A stretch of 25,553 bases of DNA, taken from assembly GCA_029232285.1 (NCBI GenBank), contig JAOXFI010000062.1:1-25553 (forward strand), given 5' to 3'. The number at the start of each line of letters is the position of its first letter. Positions within the stretch are counted from its first letter, which is position 1. Source of the stretch: Agmasoma carcini (nom. nud.). Its lineage: Eukaryota > Microsporidia > Thelohaniidae. Position numbers and translations under genes: made by a program. Positions 15,314 to 24,999 of the stretch are shown here, piece after piece. The notes below the pieces were generated by a model. It saw nothing but the letters and a program-made list of their open reading frames with translations, did not search any database and was not told the origin of the DNA.

Positions 15314-17398
15314 ATGAATAATTCTAATGAAAACAAAATTAAAAGTCTAAAAAAATATTTAGAAAAGACGTCTGGGCGGGAAAAGGAGAGTGTTGAATAT
15401 AAAATAAGAAAGCTACAGCTTAAAAAACCAGATAATTATTATTCAACAAATACTACAACACCTAAGGAAATAATTGAAGAAATAAAAGAAAATCAAATAT
15501 TAATTTTGTCAGGTATCCTCAAGTTGATCAATCTTGATCCGAGCCTTAAGGCAAATACCTTATCCAAAATACAGGAATGTAGAATGAAAATACTTTTGTA
15601 CAACAATATTTTAAGCGAGAAATTTACAAATAAAACAGGTGAAGTTGAAGAAGTTACAGGTACAATAAAATTAGAAATCAAAAAACTGGAAATTGATCCT
15701 TCTTATGAAATAAAGAGAATAGAAGCATCAATACTTAACAAAAACATTAATACATGGCCTATACATGAAAAAACAATAGAATTTTCTGTTGATGATGAAC
15801 CTAACATTATTTTGACCTTAACCGGTTCAAATCGATCGATACATGGTATAATAATCTTACCTTGTGATTTTTTTATTAAAAATAATAAAAAAACAGTTAT
15901 TTTGGATTTTAATAACTTCAACTCAATCGAAACAGTAATTAGTTTCGATCATAGGATTATACTTAAAAGGGTTCCAGCAAGACTTAACTGTATTATGTCC
16001 TTTAATCATTTTATGGAAAAAGATTCTAAATCAAAGTCTTTTTATTGTAACGTTTGCGAACAGAAAATAAATGCGCTGGAGAAATCACTTGTATGTAAAC
16101 AATGTAAGGTTAGAACACATATCAAATGTGCTTCAAGTATATACTTTTATTGTAAAAATACTCGTATTGCATCTAAGAAGAGAAATTCTAATTATACAAT
16201 ACAACATACACTGAAAAAAACACGTACGTTTATTGGAATACATTGTTCACACTGTGGTAATGAATTCAGATTCCTTTCAGAGGCTTATTGGTGTAGTAAA
16301 TGCTTTTTATATTTTCATATCAGTTGTGAAAAATATATATTTGATTCATGTGAAATGACGACAGTATTAAGATGTAGATTATCATTATTTGTTTCTCCAA
16401 TCCTTAGTAACAAAATTTATCAGAACGAAAGTATAAATAACTATGAACTTATCAGAGTCATAGGAAGAGGTGGGTTTTCTAAAGTAATATTGGCAAAAAA
16501 ACACTACACTAACCAAAAGGTTGCATTTAAAGTAATAAAGAAGGAAAATCTAAAAACAATATTTGATATAAGCTACATCGAGGCAGAAAGAAAGGTTTTA
16601 GAACAGTTAAGTTATAATAATCATACCTTTATAGCCAACCTTAGAACATTATTTCAGGATAAATATTATATTTACTTCGGATTGGAATTTTTATCAGGAG
16701 GTGATCTATTACATCATACTAAAAAACAAATTTTCCTTGAAAATGAAGTTAAGTTCTACGCAGCAGAGTTATTTTTGGCAATAGAATTTCTTCATAAGAA
16801 AAATATTGTTCATAGGGATTTAAAACTTGATAATATTTGCTTAACTTACGACGGTCATATAAAAATAACTGATTTTGGCATGTGTGCAATGCATATTGAT
16901 AATAATTCAGTAACTTATACATATTGTGGTACCCCTGATATCATAGCACCAGAGATTTTAAAATATGGAGGATATGGTCCTTGTGTTGATTGGTGGTCTT
17001 ATGGTGTTGTTATTTATGAACTTATTCATAGAAAACCACCGTTTATAAGTTCAAATATTAAAAAATTGATTTATTGTATTGAAAACAATAAAATAGAATA
17101 CAGGACCGACATCTCTAGTGAAATAAAATCATTTTTATCTGGTCTGCTGGAGAGAAGAGTAGTCAAAAGATTGGGATATGGGCCTGATGGATTTAATAAT
17201 ATAAAAAACCATTCCTTTTTCAGTGATATTGATTGGGAAATGGCAGAAGGACAGCATTTAAAACCACCATTTGAACCAGGTGATGATCCTAAGAATTTTG
17301 ATGATAATTTATCAAAGGAGCCCTGTATATTGACACCATCTGCTACTCCTAAGGTTTTTGAGAAGTTTTGTGAAGCCTTAGAAATAGACAAAAATTAA
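15314..17398 (+). CDS. PKC1: Protein kinase C, fungal Pkc1-like (HR1, C2-like, two C1, kinase)
   Basis: Serine/threonine kinase of the AGC group, in fungi the Rho-activated head of the cell-wall-integrity pathway. Two short HR1-like leucine-rich helices (about 5 to 40 and 50 to 105) are followed by a C2-like beta domain (about 124 to 225). Two C1 zinc domains follow (232 to 280 and 298 to 346). Both keep every ligand, with spacing H-x12-C-x2-C-x12-C-x2-C-x4-H-x2-C-x7-C. The kinase starts near 377: glycine loop GRGGFSKV (384 to 391), Lys406, HRDLKLDN (500 to 507), DFG (520 to 522), activation site T536 in TYCGTP, and APE (545 to 547). The turn motif LTPSATP is at 673 to 679. The hydrophobic motif is FEKFCE (682 to 687), with Cys where Ser/Thr is normal. 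Just before the first C1, LKRVPARLN may be the pseudosubstrate. Length is 694 against 1151 in yeast. Confidence 0.93.
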   Translation: MNNSNENKIKSLKKYLEKTSGREKESVEYKIRKLQLKKPDNYYSTNTTTPKEIIEEIKENQILILSGILKLINLDPSLKANTLSKIQECRMKILLYNNILSEKFTNKTGEVEEVTGTIKLEIKKLEIDPSYEIKRIEASILNKNINTWPIHEKTIEFSVDDEPNIILTLTGSNRSIHGIIILPCDFFIKNNKKTVILDFNNFNSIETVISFDHRIILKRVPARLNCIMSFNHFMEKDSKSKSFYCNVCEQKINALEKSLVCKQCKVRTHIKCASSIYFYCKNTRIASKKRNSNYTIQHTLKKTRTFIGIHCSHCGNEFRFLSEAYWCSKCFLYFHISCEKYIFDSCEMTTVLRCRLSLFVSPILSNKIYQNESINNYELIRVIGRGGFSKVILAKKHYTNQKVAFKVIKKENLKTIFDISYIEAERKVLEQLSYNNHTFIANLRTLFQDKYYIYFGLEFLSGGDLLHHTKKQIFLENEVKFYAAELFLAIEFLHKKNIVHRDLKLDNICLTYDGHIKITDFGMCAMHIDNNSVTYTYCGTPDIIAPEILKYGGYGPCVDWWSYGVVIYELIHRKPPFISSNIKKLIYCIENNKIEYRTDISSEIKSFLSGLLERRVVKRLGYGPDGFNNIKNHSFFSDIDWEMAEGQHLKPPFEPGDDPKNFDDNLSKEPCILTPSATPKVFEKFCEALEIDKN

Positions 17399-17802
17399 AA
17401 TAAATTATAAGGTTAAAATATTTCAATAATTCAATTTTGATAAATTTATAAAGGTAAACATTAATTATAGGACATCATTCATAGTATTATTGACATTCAT
17501 TTATGATATAACAAACAATAATGCAATATTTCTAATAATTTTCATCATTTTTGATACTCTACTCTAATATATGAAATAAAAAATAAAGATTGAAAATTTA
17601 TTAATAATGTTTTTTACTGATGTTCTGTTAAATATACAATTATAATTATATGTGTATATTCATTAGCGGTACACTGTAAATACAACTTTAACGATCACTA
17701 ATATCATTTATTGATGTTTAGTAGTGATTACATGTATTTAATGTAATTAATATCACATCATTAACGATTTATAACCTTTCTTTAACTATTTTAAAAATTT
17801 AT
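17399..17802. other. Intergenic region between PKC and SEC3 genes
   Basis: 404 bp of AT-rich DNA. A loose palindrome (CACTA...TAGTG) lies around 17690 to 17730, and several ATATCA/TGATAT words occur near it. Nothing supports a gene or a structured RNA. Confidence 0.4.
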
Positions 17803-19248
17803 ATGTCCATGGAACAAGAAATAGACGAAATTTTCTTAAGCAAACAAAAGGAATCAACAGACAGGGAGAAAATTGAAAATATTGAGAACTGTGTCTCTGA
17901 TCTACCCTTGTTGAAACCAAATACAGATTTTCTTAGATCTGAAATAGACTCTTTGTATACTTTTTTCTCTGTTAACAATATTCAGCTGTCTGCTCTGGCT
18001 GAAGATCTTGGGACGATTCAATGTAAAACAAAGGGGATTGATCTTGAAATAAAGAACGAAACTGCAATCTATGAAAACCTGAAAAGGCTTGTTATAGCTT
18101 TGGATATTGATGACGAATATTTAGAAATACTAGAATCGGGTTCTTTTAATGATGTAGATGATTTAGTAAAAATGGAAAAAAGCTTAAACATCTTAAGTGA
18201 TCTAGATTTTGGGAAATTTAAGCTTAGGATTGTAAAAGAAAAGGAAACAGCAATAAGAAATTCACAATTTAAGTTTTTGAAAAGATTTATTACGTTCCTT
18301 AACAAAGCTTTTGTAAAATCTGAATCAACAGGTGAACTTAAAGTTCATAAAAATTTATATAAAAATATGTCAAAATACAAATTCATATATAAATACAGTA
18401 AAAAGTATGATGATTATTACTCGATGAACTGTCTTGCATATATTAATCACTCTAAAAAGCTTTATGATGAAGAATTCTCTTCAAATTTAGATACAATCAA
18501 AAAGCTTATCAATGATAAGGAGAAGTTAGAATTAGGTATTTATGTTTTGGTTGAGAGTTTTAAGTCTTTAGTAAAGGTAGAGTCAAACTTCCTTAAGATT
18601 ATTTGTATTGATGACTCAGCTAGCGAAATATTTAGGAATGTCACCACATTGATATTAGATTTTATAGATGATATGTTTAAACTATTACCAGACGTAGTGT
18701 TAATGTCTATAAATAGTCATTGCTTTGGTGATATTGAGCCAATTGATGTGTTAGAAAGCTTTAAGCAAGATCTAACGAGAAAGTACGAAGTTCTTGAAGA
18801 TTTGTATATTCAAAGCCAAATCAAAATGAAAACTGCTGATGGTATTAAAACATTGAATGTTTTTGCATCAAAAGAAGGGTTTGATAAAGTAAAGCAGGGC
18901 TTATCAACTTCTTTCATTAAAAGAATTGTAAATGAGAAGTATAAAAACATTGAAGGCTACTTTAAAGCTTATAACAGAATTTCTTCTATAGCATATGAGT
19001 GTGATGAAAAGAAAAAGGCAAAAAAAGAAATTGAGAAAAAGGTAGAAGAATCGGTTGTTTCATATGTTTTTGATAGTGATGATGAAATTAAAAGGATTAA
19101 GGGAATGATTAAGTTGATAGATAACAAATTAGAGGGTTCCATGCAGTTATTAAGGATAGTAAAACGTGTTATTGACGATAATATTGATCAAGATAAAAAG
19201 AGAAAGGTTGATAAAATATTTTCAGATAATTTAATACAGAATAAATAA
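17803..19248 (+). CDS. SEC3: Exocyst subunit SEC3, core only
   Basis: Subunit of the exocyst, which tethers secretory vesicles to the plasma membrane. Residues about 53 to 95 read FFSVNNIQLSALAEDLGTIQ, then KTKGIDLEIKNETAIYENL. This is the SEC3 signature: L-x-x-L-x-x-D-I-x-x-I-E, then N-x-G-L-q-v-q-t-x-N-q-x-x-L. After it come LDIDDEYLEILESGSF and long amphipathic helices typical of exocyst rods. The last 60 residues are highly charged, ending in a lysine-rich tail. At 481 residues against over 1300 in yeast and about 890 in human, it lacks the N-terminal PH-like lipid-binding domain. Two start codons lie close together (17803 and 17809); the first is taken. No neighbouring gene suggests a cluster. 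Confidence 0.78.
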   Translation: MSMEQEIDEIFLSKQKESTDREKIENIENCVSDLPLLKPNTDFLRSEIDSLYTFFSVNNIQLSALAEDLGTIQCKTKGIDLEIKNETAIYENLKRLVIALDIDDEYLEILESGSFNDVDDLVKMEKSLNILSDLDFGKFKLRIVKEKETAIRNSQFKFLKRFITFLNKAFVKSESTGELKVHKNLYKNMSKYKFIYKYSKKYDDYYSMNCLAYINHSKKLYDEEFSSNLDTIKKLINDKEKLELGIYVLVESFKSLVKVESNFLKIICIDDSASEIFRNVTTLILDFIDDMFKLLPDVVLMSINSHCFGDIEPIDVLESFKQDLTRKYEVLEDLYIQSQIKMKTADGIKTLNVFASKEGFDKVKQGLSTSFIKRIVNEKYKNIEGYFKAYNRISSIAYECDEKKKAKKEIEKKVEESVVSYVFDSDDEIKRIKGMIKLIDNKLEGSMQLLRIVKRVIDDNIDQDKKRKVDKIFSDNLIQNK

Positions 19249-20878
19249 AAATTGTTAAGTATTATTTGGTATTTAATTTGAATAAATCATTAATTTTTGG
19301 GTTTAAACACAAATATCGTTTTATATCAGATGAATTAAGTTAGTGTAGGTTTATAGAAAATAAAATTATTTAGATGGTAAAATATGTGACTATTTTGTAT
19401 CTAGTTCTACAAGAGAGGGTTTGACTACCTCTGGATTGAGAGGATCTATACATAAGTATTCATTAATATAATTTTTAAATATTTAAATCAATTTTTGAAG
19501 TAATATTGATATTAGTAAAAAAAATTAACAAAGTGTCAAGAGCATATAGTAGTTTAAGCCGAGTTTACATATCGCGTTGAGCCTTGTAACGTTTTTACAT
19601 ACAGGTGTACCAATAAATAAACTAAATAATATTATTTAAAAGGTTTATGAAATAACTGATTACAAATTATTACTATGTTATCTAAAGAACGCTTATTCCA
19701 AAATTATAATCTTAGAGAATAAACACCACTAACTTGTCTATAAATATTAATTTTTATTGGTTCTAAGGAAATTATGTTTATTGATTTACTTATTTTTGCG
19801 ATGCTGAGATTTTGTGAAAAAATAAAAATAAATAATTTAAAATTTTGAATTTGTATGTTGTTAAATCAGATCACATATATCATTATATAGTGTATTATTC
19901 TAAAATTTATTGTTTAATTTAAATGTATTTTATAACTGACAAATAGTCCAGAATTCAACGTGATAATGTTGGAAACGCGTCTAATTTTGCTATAACAGGC
20001 CAGGGGCTAAATCAAGGCCGTGGGGGATCGGATAATCTTGTTCATTCTGGGAAACTAGTTTGAGGTCAATAGACATACACCTCATCTTCATTAGCAGGGA
20101 AAAACCATTTCTTCAACATATAAGCTGGTTGGTGTACGTAATTCACTAAGTATAGCTACATCAGCATCCTATAGCATGGTGTCTTTAAAGTCTCACTGTC
20201 ATAATCTAAGATGGTTTAAGATAGCATGACAATCAAGTTTTCCTACTGCTTTTTACTGAAGCACGAATAGTGTATGGTCATTATCCCAGCTTTCTGTCAT
20301 TTTTATTATTGTTTGATTTAGGTGTTTTTACTTGATGTTCGGCTTTTCTCTTTGTGTAAGTTGATTGTATATTAAGATTTTTTCTATAGAAAATATTCGA
20401 AGTAGTTTTCAATTGATACTACTTTGTGCTGTTTGTGTTTTTCATATTTTTGGCTTGAGCAAGTATATTGGATAAATAAACCTAAGTTTATTTATATATT
20501 TCATTTTTTATAAGTTTTATATTGAAGTTACAGTAAGTATTCACCCGATCATATATGTATAGTCTATGTTGACTATCAAATAAGAATAAGAGCTTGATCA
20601 ATGACTATTGTTTTGCTTAGGGCTGTATAAACATATTAGAATATTTATTTAAATAATTACAAAATTCATATAAATATAAGCTTAATTATCAATAAAAACA
20701 AATAAATAAATCATAAATTTCACATTCTTCCATTTTTAATCTTTATTTATATTTAAAAATAGTCTTTCAATTTATAACTATTATAAAAAACATATTTTAG
20801 TTTAAAAATAAATATTGTGAAACTATTTTTTTTTCCGTTTCAAAATTCTATTTAAAAATTTTTTTAAAAATTATTTAC
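19249..20878. other. Long intergenic region with a dispersed repeat
   Basis: 1.63 kb without a gene. The first part is AT-rich and featureless, apart from a small hairpin around 19420 to 19440 (CCTC...GAGG). From about 19965 to 20320 the DNA is clearly richer in G and C and holds repeat copy A. The last 250 bp before the transporter gene are again A/T runs. Confidence 0.45.
19965..20320 (+). repeat. Dispersed repeat, copy A
   Basis: Shares ordered blocks with 25000 to 25420. GCCGTG...CGGATAA...TTGTTC at 20026 to 20062 matches 25016 to 25052. GCATCCTAT...TTTAAAG...TTTAAGA at about 20164 to 20230 matches 25331 to 25400. The spacing between the blocks is about 180 bp longer in copy B. No coding frame is evident; a solo LTR or a non-autonomous element is possible. 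Confidence 0.42.
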
Positions 20879-22576
20879 ATGTATGAGAAGATGACTGATC
20901 TTCAGATTATTTATAGCATATTCAAAGAATATATCATGAGGGATACACTCGTTAAAAAGCTATTATTCCCAGTCGCTACTATCATGATATTCTCTAGAAT
21001 ACTTGAGGTCGAAAATGCAGAACAAGTAAGTAACATTGTCAAAGCTCTCACTGACAATAATAATATCAGAAGCACAGTAATCACTTATTCAGCAATATTT
21101 TTACTTAAAGTGATATTGTCCAATCTTCAATCATTCATTATATGTGTTGCTGGGCAGAGGGCATATAGGAAGAGCAACGTCTTAACTTATAAATACTTCT
21201 TGAACCTAAGCCCTTCAAACTTTCCCTTATACAAAAAGGGTGATATTACCAACATCATAAATAGAAAAAGCCAGGCAGTTCAAGACATCATAGATGTTAT
21301 AACTTTGAACTTTCTCCCCACATCTTTACTATTATTGTTTTCTGGCCACAAAATATTAACAAGATTGGGCCTTGTACCTCTTATCATTATCCTATCTTCT
21401 ATTTTCATTTATGCCTTTACTACAATCAAAATCACAATATGGAGAAATAAAATCAGAACTAAAATCAATGGGGTTTCTAACAGATCATCAAACATTCTTC
21501 TAGATGGTTTATCAAATTATGATACAATAGTAACACATAATTCTGAAGATTTCGAAGTTGATCGTTATAATATTGGTCTTAAACAATATGAACGTCATTC
21601 TACAGACTTAAGTCGTTCTTTATACATGCTTAACTTTGCACAACAAAGTATTTGGTGTTTACAATCAATATTTGTTGTTATTATGTGTACTCAAGGCCTT
21701 TATGTTTCCAAAATGACTGCTGATGACTTCGCTTTCTATATCAAAATAACAGAAACACTGAAAGAAAGTTCATTTAACTTTGGTTTTATGTATGGAAAAT
21801 ACAAATCAGCAATGGTTAACATAAGAGAAACCAGCATAGAGTCAAGAGAGGAAAAAGGATCTGGTTACTTAAGTGTATATGAATTTAAAAACTCTGTAAG
21901 AGTAGAAAATTTAGAATTTTCTGTCAACAACAATAGAAAAATTTTGGATTGTGTTAATTTTGAGATTTTTAAGGGAGAAAAAATAGCAATAGTAGGTGCC
22001 AATGGTGCAGGTAAAAGTACATTAATAAGATCTCTTCTTAAGCTAAACAATAGTGTTGGTGATATTTATATAGATGATATATTAGTTGAAAAATTATCAG
22101 ATGCTTCTTATAGAAGTCTGATTTCGTATATCCCACAGAACTCTGTATTGTTTGATGAAAGTGTTATTTATAACATAAAATATGGAAATAGAAAATTGTT
22201 TGATGAAAATATCTATAAAATAAGCAAGATGATGAATATACACAATTCGATTTTATCACTTGATAATGGATATGATAGTAGTTGTGGTGAGCAAGGTAAG
22301 ATGCTTAGTGGCGGAGAAAGACAAAAAATATTAGCACTTCGATCAATATTGAAGGGATCACCAATACTTTTCATGGATGAACCTACAGCTAATTTAGATA
22401 AAGCCTCTGAAGGTGAAATTCTTTCTGAAATAACTAGAAACCAAGACTTAACAGTACTTGCTATTATCCACAATCAGAGTTTATTACCAATGTTTGATAA
22501 AGTTCTGTTGATCAAAGACTGTAAGGCTAATGTATATGACCTTAAAGATTATCTTAACTTAATCCAGGCAGAATAA
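20879..22576 (+). CDS. ATM1: ATM1-like half ABC transporter (mitosomal)
   Basis: Half-size ABC exporter of the ABCB7/ATM1 type, which sends a sulfur or glutathione-linked product from the Fe-S cluster pathway out of the mitochondrion, here presumably the mitosome. The membrane domain (1 to about 310) has hydrophobic segments near 28 to 42, 66 to 90, 141 to 155, 160 to 182 and 252 to 277. The loop ILLDGLSNYDTI...EDFEVDRYNIGLKQYE is diagnostic for ATM1 (LD-L-NYE-V, FE-ERY, L--YE). The nucleotide-binding domain has Walker A GANGAGKST (373 to 381), signature LSGGE (476 to 480), Walker B ILFMDEPT (496 to 503) and switch His531 in AIIHN, where most have AHR. At 565 residues it lacks the mitochondrial presequence of yeast Atm1 (690). 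The start could be 20879 or 20891. Confidence 0.9.
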   Translation: MYEKMTDLQIIYSIFKEYIMRDTLVKKLLFPVATIMIFSRILEVENAEQVSNIVKALTDNNNIRSTVITYSAIFLLKVILSNLQSFIICVAGQRAYRKSNVLTYKYFLNLSPSNFPLYKKGDITNIINRKSQAVQDIIDVITLNFLPTSLLLLFSGHKILTRLGLVPLIIILSSIFIYAFTTIKITIWRNKIRTKINGVSNRSSNILLDGLSNYDTIVTHNSEDFEVDRYNIGLKQYERHSTDLSRSLYMLNFAQQSIWCLQSIFVVIMCTQGLYVSKMTADDFAFYIKITETLKESSFNFGFMYGKYKSAMVNIRETSIESREEKGSGYLSVYEFKNSVRVENLEFSVNNNRKILDCVNFEIFKGEKIAIVGANGAGKSTLIRSLLKLNNSVGDIYIDDILVEKLSDASYRSLISYIPQNSVLFDESVIYNIKYGNRKLFDENIYKISKMMNIHNSILSLDNGYDSSCGEQGKMLSGGERQKILALRSILKGSPILFMDEPTANLDKASEGEILSEITRNQDLTVLAIIHNQSLLPMFDKVLLIKDCKANVYDLKDYLNLIQAE

Positions 22577-22756
22577 TTAGTAAATTTTATTAGAATCAAA
22601 AATATTTTTATGATCATTATTGATTTTTTTAGAAAAGTTGTAAATTCAACACTATTTTGTGAAAAGGTGTAATTTAATACATTAATAATCATATTTAGAA
22701 GTATATTTTATGAATTACACTGGCTTATTATCATATGAGGATAAAATATAGTTCTA

Positions 22757-22880
22757 AAAATACTCCTAAAAACCCTTACACCTCAAAAAGTTGATTTGAA
22801 AACCGAAAATATTAAATAAAAAAATATAGTCTAATCATATAAGTATATTTGTTTTTTTTTCAATAAAAAACAGACACCTT
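22757..22880 (+). repeat. Tc1 copy 2 terminal inverted repeat (3' side of the transposase)
   Basis: Contains a degraded outer motif (CCCTTACACCTC near 22773) and an inner motif CAGACACC (22871 to 22878). Between them AGTTGATTTGAAAA and the ATTAGAC/ATAAGTATAT words correspond to those in copy 1. It is shorter than the copy 1 repeat, with an internal loss. Confidence 0.72.
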
Positions 22881-22883
22881 TAT

Positions 22884-23825
22884 TTAATATGATGTATGAC
22901 GATCCTTTGCTAAATAAATTCTTTAATTCTATCACTCATGATATCTAATAATGTTCTACAATATAAATCACATTTCATCAAATTTTATATTAAATGTGCC
23001 TCGTTTTCAAACCAACAATTCTTAATTTCTGCTTTAAATAAGCCCATAGATGTTCTATAAGGTTAATATATGGGCTCCGTAAAGGTCATCCCAAACCACA
23101 ATGTTCACATATTCAAAAAACTGTGATGCTATCTTATTTTTATGTTTTGAATCATTGTTTGCTGAAATTTTGTGCACTATTTTTAAAATATTGATCAACA
23201 TTTGAATATAAAATAGTGTATTAAAGGTTCCATTAAAAACACCAAATTTCCAACATAATTTCTACTTATACACCCTAAACTATTTTTGCTTTTTACAAAA
23301 ATCAACAGTTTCGATTATAGGCGTTGGTTTTCTTTGACACACATCTTTTGCCTCTTAGAATCATTATAAATGTTAAAGAAACTTTATCAGAAAAAATAAA
23401 TCACTAAAATAGTCTCCTATTCAAATAGCCATAGTTTTGAAACTCTTAACCTGATGATTATTTTCAAATTTGATAATTTTGTCTTAGAAGAAATATAAAT
23501 ATATCTAAAGAAGTTTTTCTTTAGGAAAAGAATTACACGTTCATCTCAGAAATTCTCATTTAAAATATCTTAAATCAATTTTTGATATTTCGGCATGTGG
23601 TGTAGGGGTTTTTATTGCTTATTCGTGATTTAAATCAATATGCCTTATATCAATTAATTCATCCTTACGACTACCACCCTTTCTTATATCTTTTATAATA
23701 TCATTTGACGTGATTTTGCACATTAGATCTCTTCAAATAAGCCTTTTACACATTTTTCGAGTATTGAAACCCACATGAAACTAGATGAACATTCGACCTT
23801 TGTCGAATTCGAGAAATTTACGCAT
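22884..23825 (-). pseudogene. Tc1-family transposase remnant, copy 2
   Basis: Minus-strand homologue of the copy 1 transposase, more decayed. It begins near the ATTCGACCTTTGTCGAAT palindrome at about 23788, which corresponds to ATTCGACAAATGTCGAAT at 10170 in copy 1 (the EFDKCR part of the helix-turn-helix). The block ATTCTAAGAGGCAAAAGATG on the minus strand equals copy 1 around 10605. The C-terminal NLIEHLW and ATCATATTAAATAAAGGTGT are still readable. Many stops and deletions exclude function. Confidence 0.82.
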
Positions 23826-23871
23826 CATAATAGTTCTATGTTTTCATTTATTATTTTATAAGAAGGGAAAA

Positions 23872-24725
23872 TTACATGTTCTTTATTTTTTTTATAATAT
23901 GAAATATTTGTTCAAAATCATTTCGCAGAACACCATCTTTTACCATCATTTCTGCAAAAAGGACTTTTACTTTAGTATATTGCGATTCTTTTTTCCTTTA
24001 ATTCGTGTCTTGATTTTGGTCCAATAAGACTCAATATTTTGAGTATGATTTAAAGTCTCAGGATTAACTGTTCCATGAACCAAACCAAGGTTAGGATATA
24101 TCCCAGAACAAGGTTTCTATTCATCAGAATAGATCATTGAACCTCGTCGATATACACTGTGGTTAATTGGGTATAGAGTTATGCACTTTTATAAACAGAT
24201 ACTCTATATATACTTTTGAAAGCCTTGATAAAATATCATAAATACCAAAGACACAAATAAAAGTATTTTAATACCTATTTATTTCTTCTTTTGTTTGTGG
24301 TTTAATTTTGTTTTATCAACTTGGCATATAATATTTGACCTCTAGTTCTAAAGGGTTAAATTCAAAATAATTTATGGCCAAATTATGTAATTTCAAATAT
24401 ATTTTTGAAACTGAATTCTTTGAATTATTGATAATTTTAACAGCTTTACATGTTATTATGTTATTTTACCTTAAATTTATAATTTTTAATGCGTTACTCA
24501 AAGTAACGTTCAAATCACAGAAAAACCCACCTTTTCTAACTGACTTTTTAGTATGAGAAACCTGTTATATGCACACGCCTACATGCTCTCTTTTATCAGT
24601 ATTTCGCGCATATTTAACAATATAACAAATTGAAAAACAAACAGTACATCGATTTTTTTCCTCAAAACACCAATCTCGCACATTAATTGTATCAGATGAT
24701 CTATATCATCTAAAAATGGTTCCAT
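23872..24725 (-). pseudogene. Merlin (IS1016/ISXO2-like) transposase remnant 2
   Basis: Reading the minus strand with frame changes gives a complete-length Merlin-type transposase. It starts MEPFLDDIDHLIQLMCEIGV (ATG at 24725). SVRKGGFFCDLNVTLSNALK and SVSKIYLKLHNLA follow, then RGSMIYSDE, NPETLNHTQNIESYWTKIK, and finally DGVLRNDFEQIFHIIKK with a stop at 23872. Family residues S-D-E, H-T-Q-N-I-E-S-x-W and K-G-x-F-F are well preserved. It contains several stops and frameshifts. It is better preserved than remnant 1, so it is probably younger. Exact element ends and target-site duplication could not be fixed. Confidence 0.85.
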
Positions 24726-24780
24726 TTTATTTATTAAAATAATTACTATATTAATATAGAGCATTAAAATATCATTTTTA

Positions 24781-24953
24781 TAAATGATTTCTTATTATTT
24801 TTTGATAATTGGTACAAAATTTTATCAAAAGAGTATATATAAAATGCGAAATTAAAAAAAACATTACAGATATATTTATACTCTTAAAAATTTTATTTAA
24901 TATTTTCTGTTCTTTAAATGGACTTTTGGTGTGTCCGATTTTTTGGAGTACTG
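24781..24953 (-). repeat. Tc1 terminal inverted repeat (5' side of copy 2)
   Basis: On the minus strand it reads CAGTACTCCAAAAAATCGG, then ACACACCAAAAG, and later ATATACTCTTTTGATAAAAT, matching the left repeat of copy 1 in order. It is followed by TA on the plus strand (24954 to 24955). The inner direct repeat is absent, as if the repeat was cut at about 24781 by the Merlin insertion. Confidence 0.8.
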
Positions 24954-24999
24954 TATGCTCTGCGATGAACAAAGACCATAATATATTACAAAGCGAAAA

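Larger units (their letters stand above)
22757..24953 (-). mobile_element. Tc1-family transposon, copy 2, apparently split by a Merlin insertion
   Basis: The left end (TACTCC at 22761) and right end (GGAGTACTG at 24945 to 24953, then TA) are inverted repeats related to those of copy 1. A minus-strand Tc1 transposase relic fills the left half, and a Merlin transposase relic lies between its N-terminus and the right inverted repeat. Taking away about 950 bp for the Merlin part leaves about 1.25 kb, near the 1435 bp of copy 1. The alternative is that the right-hand repeat belongs to a separate, truncated Tc1 copy. Confidence 0.6.
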
